This document shows, piece by piece, positions 10,487 to 23,621 of a stretch of 64,000 bases of DNA (position 1 is its first letter; each line of letters starts with the position of its first letter). Origin of the DNA: Zychaea mexicana (lineage: Eukaryota; Mucoromycota; Mucoromycetes; Mucorales; Lichtheimiaceae); assembly GCF_025766255.1 (NCBI RefSeq), contig NW_026516736.1:124001-188000 (forward strand). The letters run 5' to 3'. The translations under genes were made by a program, and so were the position numbers. Below the pieces are notes generated by a model. The model was not told where the DNA came from, did no database searches, and worked only from the letters and a program-made list of their open reading frames with translations.

Positions 10487-13400
10487 ATGACTTTTGCCGC
10501 CGCCGACGACGATATATCTCCTCCTCCTGCTACTACCAGTGCAGCTTGTGATCAGCAACATGAATTCGTTCCTACTTCACCACCTCCACCACCATTTGAG
10601 CAACCACCGATAAAGCCAAGATTATCGCTCAACTTTAACCGTTTCGACAATTTGCCTTCAACTTATGTTTCAGATGCATCTTTTAACGTTGGCGCTGACG
10701 ACGATGGTAACGACGATGACCAAGAAAAGGACGATCCCTTGATAATGGATCGAAATCAAATGGTTACGTCGCCATTTAATTTAGCAACAAAAGACGAAAG
10801 TTCGGAAGACGAATGGCTTATGCATGGCACTGGCAACATTCTGGAGGACGATAATGACGATAGCTTCGATGGTGTTGATAAGAGAAAGAGCGACGATTCA
10901 CATCATGCAGTTTCACCTGCTACGCCAAAACCATCATCCATTAACGAGCCAATAACAGTAGATGATGCTGATGATGACGACTACTACTACGACAAAGAGC
11001 CATTATCGAACAATGACGCCAGCAACAACAACAACAATGATGGCAGTACAGAACATCCTGATGAATCTCTTGATGAACCATCATTGTCACCTCCTGCGCC
11101 TTCACCTCCTCCACCTGTACACCCTTCCTCTCCTTCTTCTTTAATAGTTCCATCCTCTACAGTAGCAACAGTAACAACAACAACGAAACATCTAACGTCT
11201 CCTTCTTCATTCCAACAACAACAAAAACAGCAGCACATTACCACAATTAACATCAACGGCAAAAGCACCAAGCAAAATATTCATTCTTCTTCATCACTCT
11301 CTGACGCCTCATCCTCGAGTTTTGAAATGATTAATCATGATGAAGAGGAACCACCAGCAGAAGAGGAGTGCTCATCATCACAGACTTACAAGACGGCAAC
11401 AACAGCAACAGGATTGGCAAAAAATGGAGCAACAGGAACAGCAGATGATGAAGTAACCTGGAAATCAGTACGTGGCTTTGGTCCTTCCATTCCTTTCATG
11501 GCCGATAGCAGCCAAGGTAAAGTGAAAACAAAAGCAATCGCACCTTATCCAGCTATTTTCCTGTTTCTCTTTCGCGCCCTTCCTCAATCACGGAGACCAT
11601 TAATAAATACTCTATGGTTGTCAATCAAACAGCAAAAGGAAAGGGACGTGCTACTACTTCCAACGATATTGTCAACAGAGTACTCCGCATTCGAATGCAA
11701 CAAGAACAAAGATGTCGTAAAGAGGCTCGTAAACGTGCTGAAACAGAACGCCAACAGGCTCTTCTTGATCAACGATCGCAAAACCGCAATTTTCCTGAAC
11801 GACGTGGCTATTATGGATCACCACCCCCACCTTCTTCTCAACGAGGACGAGGACGACGACAGACATCAGCATCGTCCTCGACATCTGACATTGATGACAA
11901 CGACAATGGAGAAGAAGAAGAGGAAGAAGATGTGTGGGTTCAAGAACATAATAAAAGCCAGAACCAAAGCTACCACAAAGACCATCACGACGGCAAAGAA
12001 ATACTAGACGGTGTCGCTGTTGGCGAGGACGATGATACAGAAGAGGCAACACGACTCTTACTCGACCAATTAGAAACGCAAGACCGAGAAAAACATGATT
12101 CTGAAGACGTGGTGTTTCGTGCCATCCATGATCGATTCAAGTTTCAAAGCGATGTTGATACGCGTCAGGCCATCCACAAAGTTGCGCATCACATGTTGGA
12201 ACTCAAACCATTCGAGCAATGGAACACGATACGGGTTTTGGACTTGGCACATCACCACATCGCTTCTATTTCTAATCTCGGTACCTTGTTGCCTGCTTTG
12301 GAGACCTTACATGTGTATGTCTTTTCTTTCCCTAAATCTTTGAATATGTGTTTCTGTAGCTGACAGTTCAAATGTGTAAACGAGAGCGAAACTAACGTGT
12401 ACTCGATAGATCTAATAATGCAATCACGGATATGCGAGGTCTTCCGGAATCATTGCAAGTTTTGAAAGCAAAGTCAAACAGGTAAAACCAGTCTCTTTCG
12501 TTTCATCCCGTGTTGTCTCTCCATTTACTTATACGAAGTGACGTGCTGTCTGTGATGGGTCAAGATTGACAAGTATAGCCGGACTCAAGGACCTTCGGAA
12601 TTTACATTACCTCGACGTATGCAACAATGGCATTGCCAGTTTTGACGGTACGCATAAATCCGGTGGAACAAAATTAAAAAAAAATGCATAAAACTAAGGA
12701 TACACAACAACAAACTGCGAACATGTAGACATTACATCCTTGTATCATTTACGAACGCTCCATGCAGAGTATAACAAAGTGTCCTCTTGTAGTCCATTGA
12801 AACGGATGAAAGGTCTGATTAATTTGAACTTGAGGAACAATTCCATCACACACCTCAATTTTGGAAAAACAAAAATGTAAGCTTTTTTTTATAAATCAAA
12901 ATCCCCCTTTTTTTAGGAGCTAACTGACATCTGTGTAATCAGGAACTCGTTGGAAACGTTAGATCTTGCATATAACAGGATTGAGTGTCTAGAGTCGATT
13001 GAAGGCTTGCCAAGTTTACGATCACTTAATTTGGGTGCGTAAAATAGTAGCTTTCTCTCTCTTTGTGTGATTATGCAATCACGTTTCTTACTTACCACAC
13101 ACATGTGAAATAGATCACAACGATATCAAATGGATCTCAATCCGTGCACCGATCGCAAAGCTCAAAGTGTTGCGCATGAGCTACAACCGACTAAAAGCAT
13201 TCGACGCAACATTTTTCCCAGATTTACGGACACTGTATCTCGACGACAACCAAATCTTACGGATTATTGGCCTATCATGCATTCCCCGCATATCGAGCTT
13301 CTCACTTCGCGACCAAGGCGGCCAAAAAGTCGATGTCAACATCCGGTACTTGCGCGGTGCACGCAAAATATATCTTTCAGGCAACATGCTCAAAGAACTG

Positions 13401-13967
13401 GTTCGGATGGAAGATTTCTACACGTTGGAATACTTGGAACTTTGTTCGATCCAACTGGAAAAACTACCCAAAGAATTCGCGCGTGATGTGCCCAACTTGG
13501 GCGTGCTGTACCTGAGCCACAACTATTTGCAAGACATTCGACCTCTGAGGAAACTACGGCATTTGCAAAAGCTGGTGCTGGTGGATAATAAGTTGGACAG
13601 TGAGTCGAATGTCATTGATACAGTGAGGACGTTGGACCGGTTGCATTATTTGGATTTACGGCAAAACCCGCTGTCGGCCAAACTCTACCCGCCCATCAAG
13701 ACGATCGAACAATCCAAGATCGCAAGTGGCGATATCTCATGTTATTTGGCAAACGAGTATGACGACACTTGGGCGTCTCGTGACGCTTACTTTAATCAGA
13801 ACATGGATCCTCAGTGGCATCAGCGGAGGAAGTGCCATCGTGCCTTGTTCATAAAATGCCGTCCGTTGCTTCAGACCCTAGATAATTTGCGCATCACGGA
13901 CGAAGAGAGAAACACGGCTGATAACATTGCTGCAGAACTTAAACAAAAACAAAGCTTGTTACATTAA
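10487..13967 (+). CDS. large leucine-rich-repeat scaffold, Nud1/Cdc11/centriolin-like
   Basis: Seven exons: 10487-11516, 11633-12314, 12410-12481, 12565-12647, 12729-12876, 12943-13034, 13114-13967; phases agree, 986 aa. Residues 1-500 are disordered, rich in Asp, Ser, Pro and Thr, with a central basic helix (NRVLRIRMQQEQRCRKEARK). The C-terminal half is a run of SDS22-type leucine-rich repeats such as IRVLDLAHHHIASISNLG, LINLNLRNNSITHL, LETLDLAYNRIECLESIEG and LEYLELCSIQLEKLP, capped by CHRALFIKCRPLLQTLDNL. A long disordered N-terminus plus C-terminal LRRs with this cap is the plan of Nud1/Cdc11, the spindle-pole scaffold of the mitotic exit/septation network. It probably anchors that kinase cascade at the spindle pole. 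The assignment to this family rather than to another LRR protein is by architecture. The next gene begins less than 100 bp downstream. Confidence 0.7.
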
Positions 13968-14056
13968 GTGAATAAATAAATAGGATGGGTTCTGCTGGTG
14001 TAACCGATTTTGATTTTCTTCTTGTTGACCGTCTTCCTTTCTCTCCTCGGCACAGA

Positions 14057-16606
14057 ATGACGGGTTGTACGGCTAATATTTGGCGACGTCTAGTACGGTC
14101 AACGACACGACGACCTCGATCGCTTCACACTGATACTGCATCCACGCTAGTATCAACTACCAACAACAGTAACAGTCTTGAAAAGACAAAGCGATTCAAC
14201 TCTACCACTGCAACAACGTCGAATGAACCGGCTCCTCCACCAGAAGCGCTCGATTTCATTCAGTTTTTAAATGCTTCGCCGTCCCCTTTTCACGCTGTAA
14301 ATGAAGCAGCTTTACGGCTCGAACGTGCCGGATTTGAGAAAATCAGCGAACGGTCGTCATGGAACTTGAAACGTAAGGGGAAATATTATTTCACACGGAA
14401 CGGGTCGTCGATTGTCGCGTTTGTCATCGGAGGACAGTATCGTCCTGGAAACGGATTTTCGATTATCGGCGCGCATACCGATTCTCCTTGTCTAAAGGTG
14501 ATTTTTCCCACCCTACTATACCTTGCCATTACTAGAGGGAGAAAGCTAATACAAAGCGCTTGATGATAGGTCAAACCTATCTCAAAGAAAGATAAAGCTG
14601 GATATTTAGAAGTGGGTGTGCAGTTGTATGGTGGTGGTATTTGGCATACATGGTTTGATCGGGATCTCAGTGTAGCTGGACGCGTCATGGTCGAAAAACC
14701 AGATGGTACGTTTCAACATACTCTGGCCAGAATAGAAAAGTAAGTTAAAAGTACTAGGTTTTGGCTAGTGAATAGATAGCTCAAGTATGTGGGGCGTGTG
14801 GGATTGATCTGGGTGTTTGTTCATGAAGGAACTGTATTGACAGTAAACCCTTTTTTTAACACTTTAAAGGCCATTGTTACGTGTTCCCACCTTGGCAATC
14901 CATTTAGATGGTTCAGTCAACGAGGCTTTTCGGTTCAACAAGGAAAATCGTATGGTACCTGTCCTTGCTACTGCCGTTAAATCGTAAGTATATTTTGCTA
15001 CTAACTATCTCCCATATTAGTGTTATGAGGAGGAGAAAAATGACACATAAGATTAAACATACTTGGTATATGAATTGTTGAACAACACTATCATAGATCA
15101 TTGAGCGCTTCGTCGTCGTCGGATCAAGAAGCAAAGCATCATCGGGCCTTAATGGATATCCTTTCCGAAGAACTCAAAGTTGGACGTAAGCTTGTTGATA
15201 TGCAAAGCATTTGTATTGGCTTAAAAAAATATACAATGGTAGAAACAACACACAAAACAAAACTGACTGGAAACGCGAATTCTGTTTAGTGGACAAGATA
15301 CACGATTTTGAGCTTTGTTTGTACGATACACAGCCAGCAACAATTGGCGGTGCCTATGACGAATTTATCTTTTCCGCACGCTTGGACAACCTCGGGATGT
15401 CCTATTGTTCTCTCATGGTATGTTACCATGAAACACTATGTCACATAAAGGGATAAAAAAAGAACCGACTTGACTTGTTGACTGCATATGTATTGTAACA
15501 AAACAAAAGGCAATGCTTAACACTGCCGATAAAGCAAGTGACGACACCAACATTCGCGTTATCTCGTTATTCGACAATGAAGAAGTTGGAAGCACAACAG
15601 CACATGGCGCCAATTCCAACTTGCTACCATCCACTTTACAACGACTTGTGGCGGCTAAAATCGATGGTAAAGAACCAGCTAGTGGCAAGGTAAAGCACCA
15701 CGTTTGGCTTTCACACACACACACTCTCTCTCTATCTCTGCGTTTGTCTGCTAACAACAACATTATATAATAGTCAAACTTTGAGCTTGCTATGCGTAAT
15801 AGTATGCTCGTGAGCGCAGATATGGCACATGCTGTCCATCCTAATTATACGTAAGTTTCTATGCCAACTAGTTTTCTTTACAAACCTAATAGAGGGTGAT
15901 AATATACTAACCTTTTTTTAATCAAAGTGAAAAATACGAAGAAAATCATCGTCCTGCGATGCATAAAGGAACAGTAATAAAGATTAATGCATATCAACGT
16001 TATGCTACCACTGCACCTACAGCCTTGATCCTTCGCGAAATTGCCCGTCGTCGCAGCGTTCCAATTCAGGTACAGGAAACAAACACCAAAAGAATGCTTC
16101 CTGGATACGTGTGATTTACAAATGTCTAATGATACAGTATATTATCTGGTATTGCTAACTCATTGATTAGGAATTCGTTGTACGAAATGACTCGCCTTGT
16201 GGAAGTACGATCGGTCCTATGTTGAGCGCTAAACTGGGTCTTCGAACGATTGGTAAAGATAGGCTGTTAATTAAATACTCTTTATTCTAACGGAAGATTA
16301 AGCGTACATATGATGAAGGTACTAACTCAAACCATCTCCTGTTGCTCAACGCTACTATCTACACTTTTCTTCAGATGTCGGTAACCCTCAGTTGAGCATG
16401 CATTCTATTCGTGAAATTAGTGGTGTTGATGATGTACCTAACGGTATCCGATTGCTTGCGGTAAAAAGAGAAAGCCAAGAAGCATTTTCGTACATAGTGT
16501 GTTGAACCGTTCGTTGACTGCTGATCTTTCTATTTAATTGTTTGTTACTCTATAGGCTTTCTTTGAACTGTTCCCATCCGTAGATAAACAAGTGGTTGTT
16601 GATTAA
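14057..16606 (+). CDS. aspartyl aminopeptidase (peptidase family M18)
   Basis: Eleven exons: 14057-14497, 14570-14739, 14870-14983, 15097-15185, 15290-15417, 15510-15689, 15774-15850, 15928-16069, 16171-16252, 16375-16460, 16556-16606; phases agree throughout, 519 aa. The di-metal M18 ligands are visible: [10 protein letters not shown] (His about 140), [26 protein letters not shown] (catalytic and metal Glu pair), [14 protein letters not shown] and the C-terminal His region with NGIRLL. The enzyme removes N-terminal Asp or Glu from peptides and is usually a cytosolic or vacuolar dodecamer. The start at 14057 gives an Arg/Ser/Thr-rich N-terminus that could be a mitochondrial presequence; an in-frame ATG at 13985 would add 24 residues but lies only 17 nt after the previous stop codon. 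Residues about 25-70 are low complexity. Confidence 0.9.
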
Positions 16607-18932
16607 TTGCTGATGAATAATATATAAAGCATTAGCCGCTACATTGTCGATTATAACAACAACAGGATAAATTCATTTACAACTGATATGAGGTTTAATT
16701 GGAAAAGGTGTCGATCGTTTTGATAGCGTTCGATCATCAATGTCTTGTATGCAACAACAATTACAGTAAAGCAACACATGATGAAGATGTCGTTATATAA
16801 TAGCAGTAGCAGTAGTACGCTGTATATACGTATTATTGTTAAGGCTACAGCTAGCAGTATGTGTGACGCAGCTTTATACAAGCTAATGCTTAGACGAGTA
16901 GCTACCTCCACACTATGATATGATATAAAAATATGAAACGCACAGAGTAGCCAGACAATCTAAACGCAGAAAACGAGTCGCGAGAATGATGCGATGATGA
17001 CATGATCGTTGAGAAGACGAAACAACATGAAGAAACTGCAAACTGGGATAATAGCAACAACGATGAAATGTATGGAGTATACCAGAAGGTACAACAACAG
17101 TTAGAAAGCGTAACAGGCTCCAGAAGACTATTGCTCACTGCAAACACTTGTATGTATGCCTCATCACATCTCTTTTAGTTGCCTGAGCATGTTGGCTCTT
17201 GTTATCAACTAGTATGTGAGAAACATTTCACGTCACTTCCAGCAGAACAATGTTTTTGTGCTATTTTTACCAAGTATGCTCTACTAAATACTATACCCCA
17301 GAAATGATATTATACTAAGAGGTTATCGACTTTGAAGGCACATTGTCATAACACCGTGCTATTCCAAACTAGTAGCAAATATGTATGCACTCAAATGCAT
17401 GCACATAAACAGCTTTAGAGATGTTTAGGGTAGGGTACCTTTCTTCAAGTACATACGGCGTTGCTCCCCTTACATCACCGTAAACGCCGAAATTCCATTT
17501 GGTTTGGGGATGTAAGTATTTTTTTCTATAAAGTGACATCATTTATTATGCAGAATAATCAGCAGGGATGCTTATCACATGTACTATATAACTCGACCCG
17601 CTATAGTCCAAACATTTTTTATTATCTAGTGTGTGTCAGCATTTATCCCTTTAGGGCATGGCTGCTGATTAGTTGCGATTCATTATTTGTGAAGTATCAA
17701 GAGGAAAGCATACGAATAGAGTGGAGTACAAGAGAAATGACGACTAAGCTAGAATCTGGCTGGTTAAGATTTTTTCGATTTAAAGCCTTTTTAACCCATA
17801 GGAGGAGAAACGGGGAGAGAGAATCTAGATAGGGAATCTAGAGACTCAGGCAAACGTAGTGAGTGTGTTGAACGTTACTTTTGTATATACGGGCTATAAA
17901 AAATATCACTGGATAACGTACATTGTTGGATATTCAGGTACTCGAGCCGAGGAAACGCGTTATCTAATATGACACGAGCAACTTTCTCAATTAAACCATG
18001 TTCTTCAAGCCGTAATTGCAGATATCTTGTATGGTTGCTGGCGATAGACAAAATACCAAAGAAAGGAACATAGCAGGTCTTGTTCACTGAAGAGTAAATT
18101 GCGCCAGACACCATTTACCGTGGTAATTGGTGTCTATGCCATCACCGGCAGCTTGTTCGTGATTATACAAACTAGATTGTTAGGCAGCCGGGCCATGAAA
18201 TCTATGAAATCGCGTGAGTTAGCATTGTCTGGGTCTATGTTTAGAAGGAAGAAGAGAGTATACGAAATAGAAAGAGAGAATTATGCTCTACGCACATAAA
18301 ACATGAAGTAAAACTATCGGGATGGCTTACCTGCGCATTAATTTTAGTTTGCTAATCCTTTCTAGGGACCTCGTGGCCTCTGCCATCCGGCATGCATACT
18401 CATCCTCTCATTGCTGGTTTCGCTGTCCGTGCTATGTTTGAGTCTCATATTGAGTATTCCTTGCTTTTTGTCTCTGCACTGCTTTTTTTATTGTCTGGCC
18501 ATTGCTGGCATTGCCGTTCAGTCCCTGCCTCAACTGACTACTATTCTAAATATTACAGCCATTGCACCTCGAACAATCGATTGTTCTACTAACCTAGCCT
18601 ATGTTAAGTTGAATACGTAGTGGTGGTACACAAGAGCGAGAGCTTTATGAAGTAAAACTCCTGCTCTTGCTAGTACTCATTAATGAAAGCATCTCAAGCT
18701 ATTAGCTAGATAACTTAACAAAAAGGCAAGAGGAGGGGCTTTTAATACGCAATACCTTTACTTGACACTTTTGTGAATGCACGGGCCTTGCCTCGTGTTC
18801 CTAAAATGAAACAAAACCGTCACTCGAATTTTTTTTGCTGGGGATTTTGCCGACGTAATTTGTGTAAAAGGCAGCTTTTCTCGTCTCTTTGTTTTACGCA
18901 ACACAACACAAAAGAAAAAAAAAACTACAAAA
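16607..18932. other. gene-poor intergenic stretch
   Basis: About 2.3 kb without a supported intact gene. Apart from a short - strand ORF at 17875-18114, the open frames are short and show no domains or matching splice phases. The last 100 bp (A-rich after 18900) is the 5' leader of the hnRNP gene. Confidence 0.45.
17875..18114 (-). pseudogene. possible F-box/LRR protein remnant
   Basis: A 79-codon ORF ends with VARVILDNAFPRLEYLNIQQC and LSSDIFYSPYIQK. The PRLEYLNIQQC segment has the shape of one leucine-rich repeat of the F-box/LRR proteins that are abundant and often decayed in Mucoromycota. There is no F-box and no upstream continuation. Only this short match supports the call. Confidence 0.2.
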
Positions 18933-21455
18933 ATGGCTGACGATTTCGATGATGAACTATACAATGTGTATAATACCGTCAAGGAAGACTCTTATGGAAA
19001 CTCTGATATCTATGGCGACGATTACAAGGATGCATTGACGGGAGAAGAGGCACAAGAAGGGTCATCAACGGCTGCAGCAGCAGCAACAGCAGGAGCAGCT
19101 GGTACTAGTGGTGGTGGTGGTGGTGGTGGTGGCAATACTACTACAACGACCACTGGTACTACAGAACCGTCAGCAGGAACAGGAACAGGAGCAGCAGCAG
19201 CAGCAGCAGGGAGTGCTATTGAAGCTTACGATCCTTCTGGTACCAATGATCCAGCTCATGCACAACCTCAGCAGCAGCAACAACCTACTGATGATGTACA
19301 TCAACAACAGCAGTACATGAATTATTCTCCACAGCGTCATCAACAACAACAAGGTTTATTACCTCAGCAGCAGCAACAACAGCAGCAGCAAATGATGTGG
19401 GGTGGATTTCCTCCCAACATGTATCAACAATATGCTGCGTACCAAAGAACATTGCAGCAAATGTCTACTCCTTACCAAATGCAACAAATGTTTCAACGGC
19501 ATTTCCGCCAGCCGCAATCTCAAGGAGGAGGTCCTCAATTACCTGCAGGAGCCGCAGCAGCAGGACAACATGGTGGTGATGACGAAGAGGGAGGTGATCG
19601 AAAGCCACCTTCTGTAGCTAGTGCTGCAAATCAAGACGAAGGGTAAGTTTATTTCTCATGTTCTAGCTTTTCTTTTGCTCGTAAGAGGTTATAGCATTGC
19701 CATCACGAGGAACAAAAGTGGAAAGAGGAGGGGAGATGTCTTTCTTTTGCTCTTTCTTGCTTGGTCGGTCTCTGTCATCTGTTGGTCGCGTTCGATTATG
19801 ATTTCTTTGCTCGTGCTCTGTCGCTCCGACAACTGCTTTACCTGTGAACAAGTTCCCACGCATCCCAAGTCGCGTGAAAGTCTGATATTCTTCGCCAAGG
19901 AAGAAGAACCATAGAAAAAAAAAGAAAGTTAGTAGTCAAATGAAGATCAGATTTATATCCCACTTTAAAAGAGAATTAAACTTAGGCTATAGAACTATCT
20001 TATTCTAGATCATTTGTAGTATAAGAGAAATAACAGATGTAGAGAGACTTAAAAGAAGAAGAAGAGAACAGTATACTGTAGTCTCCCTCCTCTTCCTCCT
20101 CCTCCAAAACCTCTTAAGTAAAAGCATAGGTATTTTTGAACAAAAAGATGGAACAATGAATATTAATTTTCTACATCATTCTACTCTTTTGCTTTTTGCA
20201 AACAAATATTGTATTATATGAAACTATATAGAAAGATGTTTATCGGAGGGCTTAATTGGGAAACAACGGATGGTAAGAACATTGTTCATTATTTTTTGTT
20301 ATACATTTCATGCCATGCAGCCACACTTCGTATACGGATTCTTCCTACTGCTGTGTGGCTGTGTGAGAAAGAGAGGATGAAATGTTTCTATGATTTGATG
20401 AGGTTTGCTGATCTAGGGTGCTTAATACATTTACGAATCACACTATATAGAATCATTACAACAGTATTTTGCACAGTTTGGCGAGGTGGCGGATTGTGTG
20501 GTTATGCGCGATCCTGCCACGAATCGGTCACGTGGATTTGGTTTCTTGACTATGGCTGATTCTAACACCCTTGATGCGATTGTAAACCAGGACCATTATC
20601 TTGATGGCAAACGCGTAAGCAGTAGCATAAGTACCACGCATGTGTATGATGGTGAGATGTGTCTAAAAAACATGTTTTATGCAGATTGATCCTAAACGAG
20701 CCATCCCACGCGAAGAACAAGACAAGACCGAAAAGATTTTTGTGGGTGGCATATCAGCCGAAGTCGACGAAGAAGAGTTCCAAAACTTCTTTACGCAATT
20801 TGGCACTGTGATTGATGCCACTTTAATGACGGATCGGGACACGGGCAGGCCACGTGGATTCGGTTTCATTACCTTTGAAAACAGCAACGGTGTTGACGAA
20901 GCTTTGCGACAACCCGATTTGGCTATCAAGGGCAAGCCTATTGAAGTCAAGAAAGCCATGCCGAAATCCAGACAACTGCGTAACCAAGGTGGTCGAGGTG
21001 GTTATGGTGGTGGACAAGGAGGAGGTTATATGCCAAACACACGTTATGCCGGTGCTGCTTCCTATGGTGGTGCTAATGGATCAAGACAAGGAGGATACGG
21101 TGCATTTGGGGGTGGCGCTGCTGCTGCATCTAGCATGTACCCCAATATGTATGGCTATGGAAACTATGGCATGGCCGCATACTATGGTGGCGGTGGTGCT
21201 GCTGGTCGTGGAGGAGCACCAGCCGCTGCTGGTGGTTATATGGGTGCCGGCGCTAACAACTATTACGGTGGTCGTGGCTATGGTGGCGAGGAAGCAGGCG
21301 GTGAATATCGTGATGATGGTGGCTATCATGATGATCAAGACGGTAGACGTGACGATCGACGAAAAGACAGAAGTTCGGACCGTGGTGCTAACTCTGGTGG
21401 CGGTGCTCTCCATGCTTCCCAAGCTAGAAGTCAACACCATTACCGCCCTTACTAA
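18933..21455 (+). CDS. hnRNP-type RNA-binding protein with two RRMs (Hrp1/Nab4-like)
   Basis: Four exons: 18933-19642, 20232-20272, 20451-20614, 20685-21455; phases agree, 561 aa. Residues 1-235 are disordered, rich in Gln, Ala and Gly, with GGFPPNMYQQYAAYQRTLQ. RRM1 (about 238-313) has RNP2 KMFIGGLNW and RNP1 SRGFGFLTM. RRM2 (about 323-398) has KIFVGGISA and PRGFGFITF. The tail is Gly/Tyr-rich with RGG-like and YGGG repeats. Tandem RRMs with this spacing between a Q-rich N-terminus and a G/Y/R-rich tail match Hrp1 and hnRNP A/DAZAP-like proteins, which work in pre-mRNA 3'-end formation, export and decay. Intron 1 (19643-20231, 589 nt) is far longer than others here and could host autoregulated splicing, as is known for hnRNP genes. 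RRM1 is itself split by two introns. Confidence 0.88.
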
Positions 21456-21744
21456 ACAATCCACACTCCCCTTTTTCATTGTTCTTCTATTTGTTATCAA
21501 GATTTTCAGCGCGCGCAGACACACTTACACAAACACGAAACGCTACATTAGCAAAATAAAATGCCATGAAAGCCTCTCGCTCATACATGCTTTCTAACAA
21601 CAATGCTCATCATTTTATTTGCTAATATATTAGAAATGGAAAGAAATTTACAGACTATGCTACAGTATATAAACTATGCTACTTATATTTTGCGCATAAA
21701 TATGATATCTAATTTACACAAGGATTGAGTCCTCTTTTATTATT

Positions 21745-23494
21745 TCAGTTGGAGCAACGATTTGTCCACCACTGATACACATCGAACAGCAGATGCATTG
21801 AAATGAATAAGACCATGGCTGCCACTTTCAAGCTATTCTTTTGCAATCCTTCCAGCAACAACAGTAGCAAACGTGATAGCTGCTGCTGCTCTTCCTCCTT
21901 TTGCTGTTGTTGTTTTTGCTGCTTGTTGGCTGTTGCTGTTGCTGCTGCTAATGGTGACGCTGAACCCTTGATAACACCATCGAAATCCCCGAGCGAGCCT
22001 TGTTGAAACAACGCATTGAGTTCAGTCAACAGCAATTCTGCACGCTTGCGACGTTCGACGGACGCCAGTTCCTGCCTAAGCGCACGTTCCCGTTCAAACA
22101 TGTCCCGTTCCATTAACTTGCGCTTCTCACTGACATAGCGCGAGATAAACAAGTTCATATTCTGGGCATGTCGAGCTCGGAGGGCATGGATTCTATCCAC
22201 GGTTTCTGCTGTCGTCAGTGTCGATGCTGATAAGGTTGTTGACAGATCATCTTCGTCCTGTTGTTCCATGACTATATGTTGTGATGCCCGCCATGTGACG
22301 AACTTTTCGGCAGTGTTTTGACGAATCTGGCGTAATCGACTTGGGCAGAAGAGAACTCGATCACAGAACATTGGTACTACCGAATTGATATCATTGAGTG
22401 GATACAATAAATCAAAGGGTTCAATGCCTTGTTCTTCAAATTCGAGTTGAATTAATGATATGGGTGGTGATGCTTTTGATGACGACGATCGGTGTTGTTG
22501 CTGTTGTGTGGTATGCGTGAGAATAATGGGAATCAGGTTGCATAGAGGTTGCAGTGCACGCATGTATTCAATATCCACGCGCTTAAGTCTGTCAAGAACG
22601 ATGTAAACGCAGGCGTCAATATGGGTATGCGCGCCATGAGTATTGTGGACAAGCCTTGTGAGTTCTGGTGTGTTGGCATGCAAAGGATTCAACATTGCAT
22701 TGGTGCGTTGAAACTGGCGCTCAATGTAATGGGTCACTGATGCTATAACCGATTCAGCCTAAGGTTTCATTTATATCACATCCCTCCAATTATCAATAAT
22801 GCTGCGCATAATAATATATTGTTAATATGATCGCATGAAAAGAGATAAGAAAAGAAAAATTACATCAAGGCATGCACCATATCCAGGAGTATCCACGAAG
22901 CAGATTGTCTTCTGTTGACGCTGCTGTTCATCATTATTGTCGTCGATTGAAACACGTGTTTCTTGGATAGCATAGTCATCGAATAGCACATCTTCTGTTG
23001 TTCCTGCAGTGGTCATTTCCGGCATAGCCGTAGCGAGTGCCTGGACCAACTGTGTCTTGCCAATACCTTATTTGTGTGTATATAGTTGCATGGGTATTAT
23101 ATTGTAATGGCAATACACACAAGCTCATATGCTTCATTATATCATCAATGCAGATCACTCCACCCCCTTCACCCCTCTCTTTCTTTTTTGGGCATGTAAT
23201 AATATTCAATAGAAAAAAGAACGCACCCGAATCGCCACACACCATGATGCAGAGATGGCCAATGTCGGTCGTGGTGCTATTGGTATTACTATTGTTGCGT
23301 CGTTGTAGCTGTTGTCGTCGTCGTAATTGCTCATCGTCAAGGTCAAAAGTGACTCGAGGTACGATCAGTTCTGCGTTGCTGTCTGCTGCAGTGACTGACC
23401 ACGTTGCGGCTCCTGACGAGGTTGGATGATCGCTTGAATCGCTCCAACGATCGGACGCTTCTGAGGAGTATACAAAGACTTTACTGTCACTCAT
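21745..23494 (-). CDS. septin-like GTPase with C-terminal membrane segment
   Basis: Three exons: 23227-23494, 22864-23066, 21745-22758; phases agree, 494 aa. The G domain shows a P-loop GDSGIGKTQL (about 87-96; septin consensus GxSGxGKS/T), a G3 switch CFVDTPGYGA, and the septin-type region IDACVYIVLDRLKRVDIEYM with NLIPIILTH. ERQFQRTNAMLNPL before it matches the septin segment that precedes the conserved Tyr-rich loop. The usual G4 AKAD is replaced by THTTQQQQ, so guanine specificity may be lost. A coiled-coil-like region (RYVSEKRKLMERDMFERERA) follows. The last residues form a hydrophobic segment (VAAMVLFISMHLLFDVYQWW) that could be a tail anchor. Ordinary septins lack such an anchor. The protein probably belongs to a divergent septin-related branch and may act at a membrane. 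Confidence 0.7.
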
Positions 23495-23621
23495 TCTGAG
23501 CGAAAACGCTTAAGTGGGGAATTAAAGAAAAAAAAGAGAGAGAGAGAGAAAGAGACGACAAACCGATTTTTCCCTATTTTTTATAAATGTCTTTATATAT
23601 AGAAGACAATGCATGTAAACT

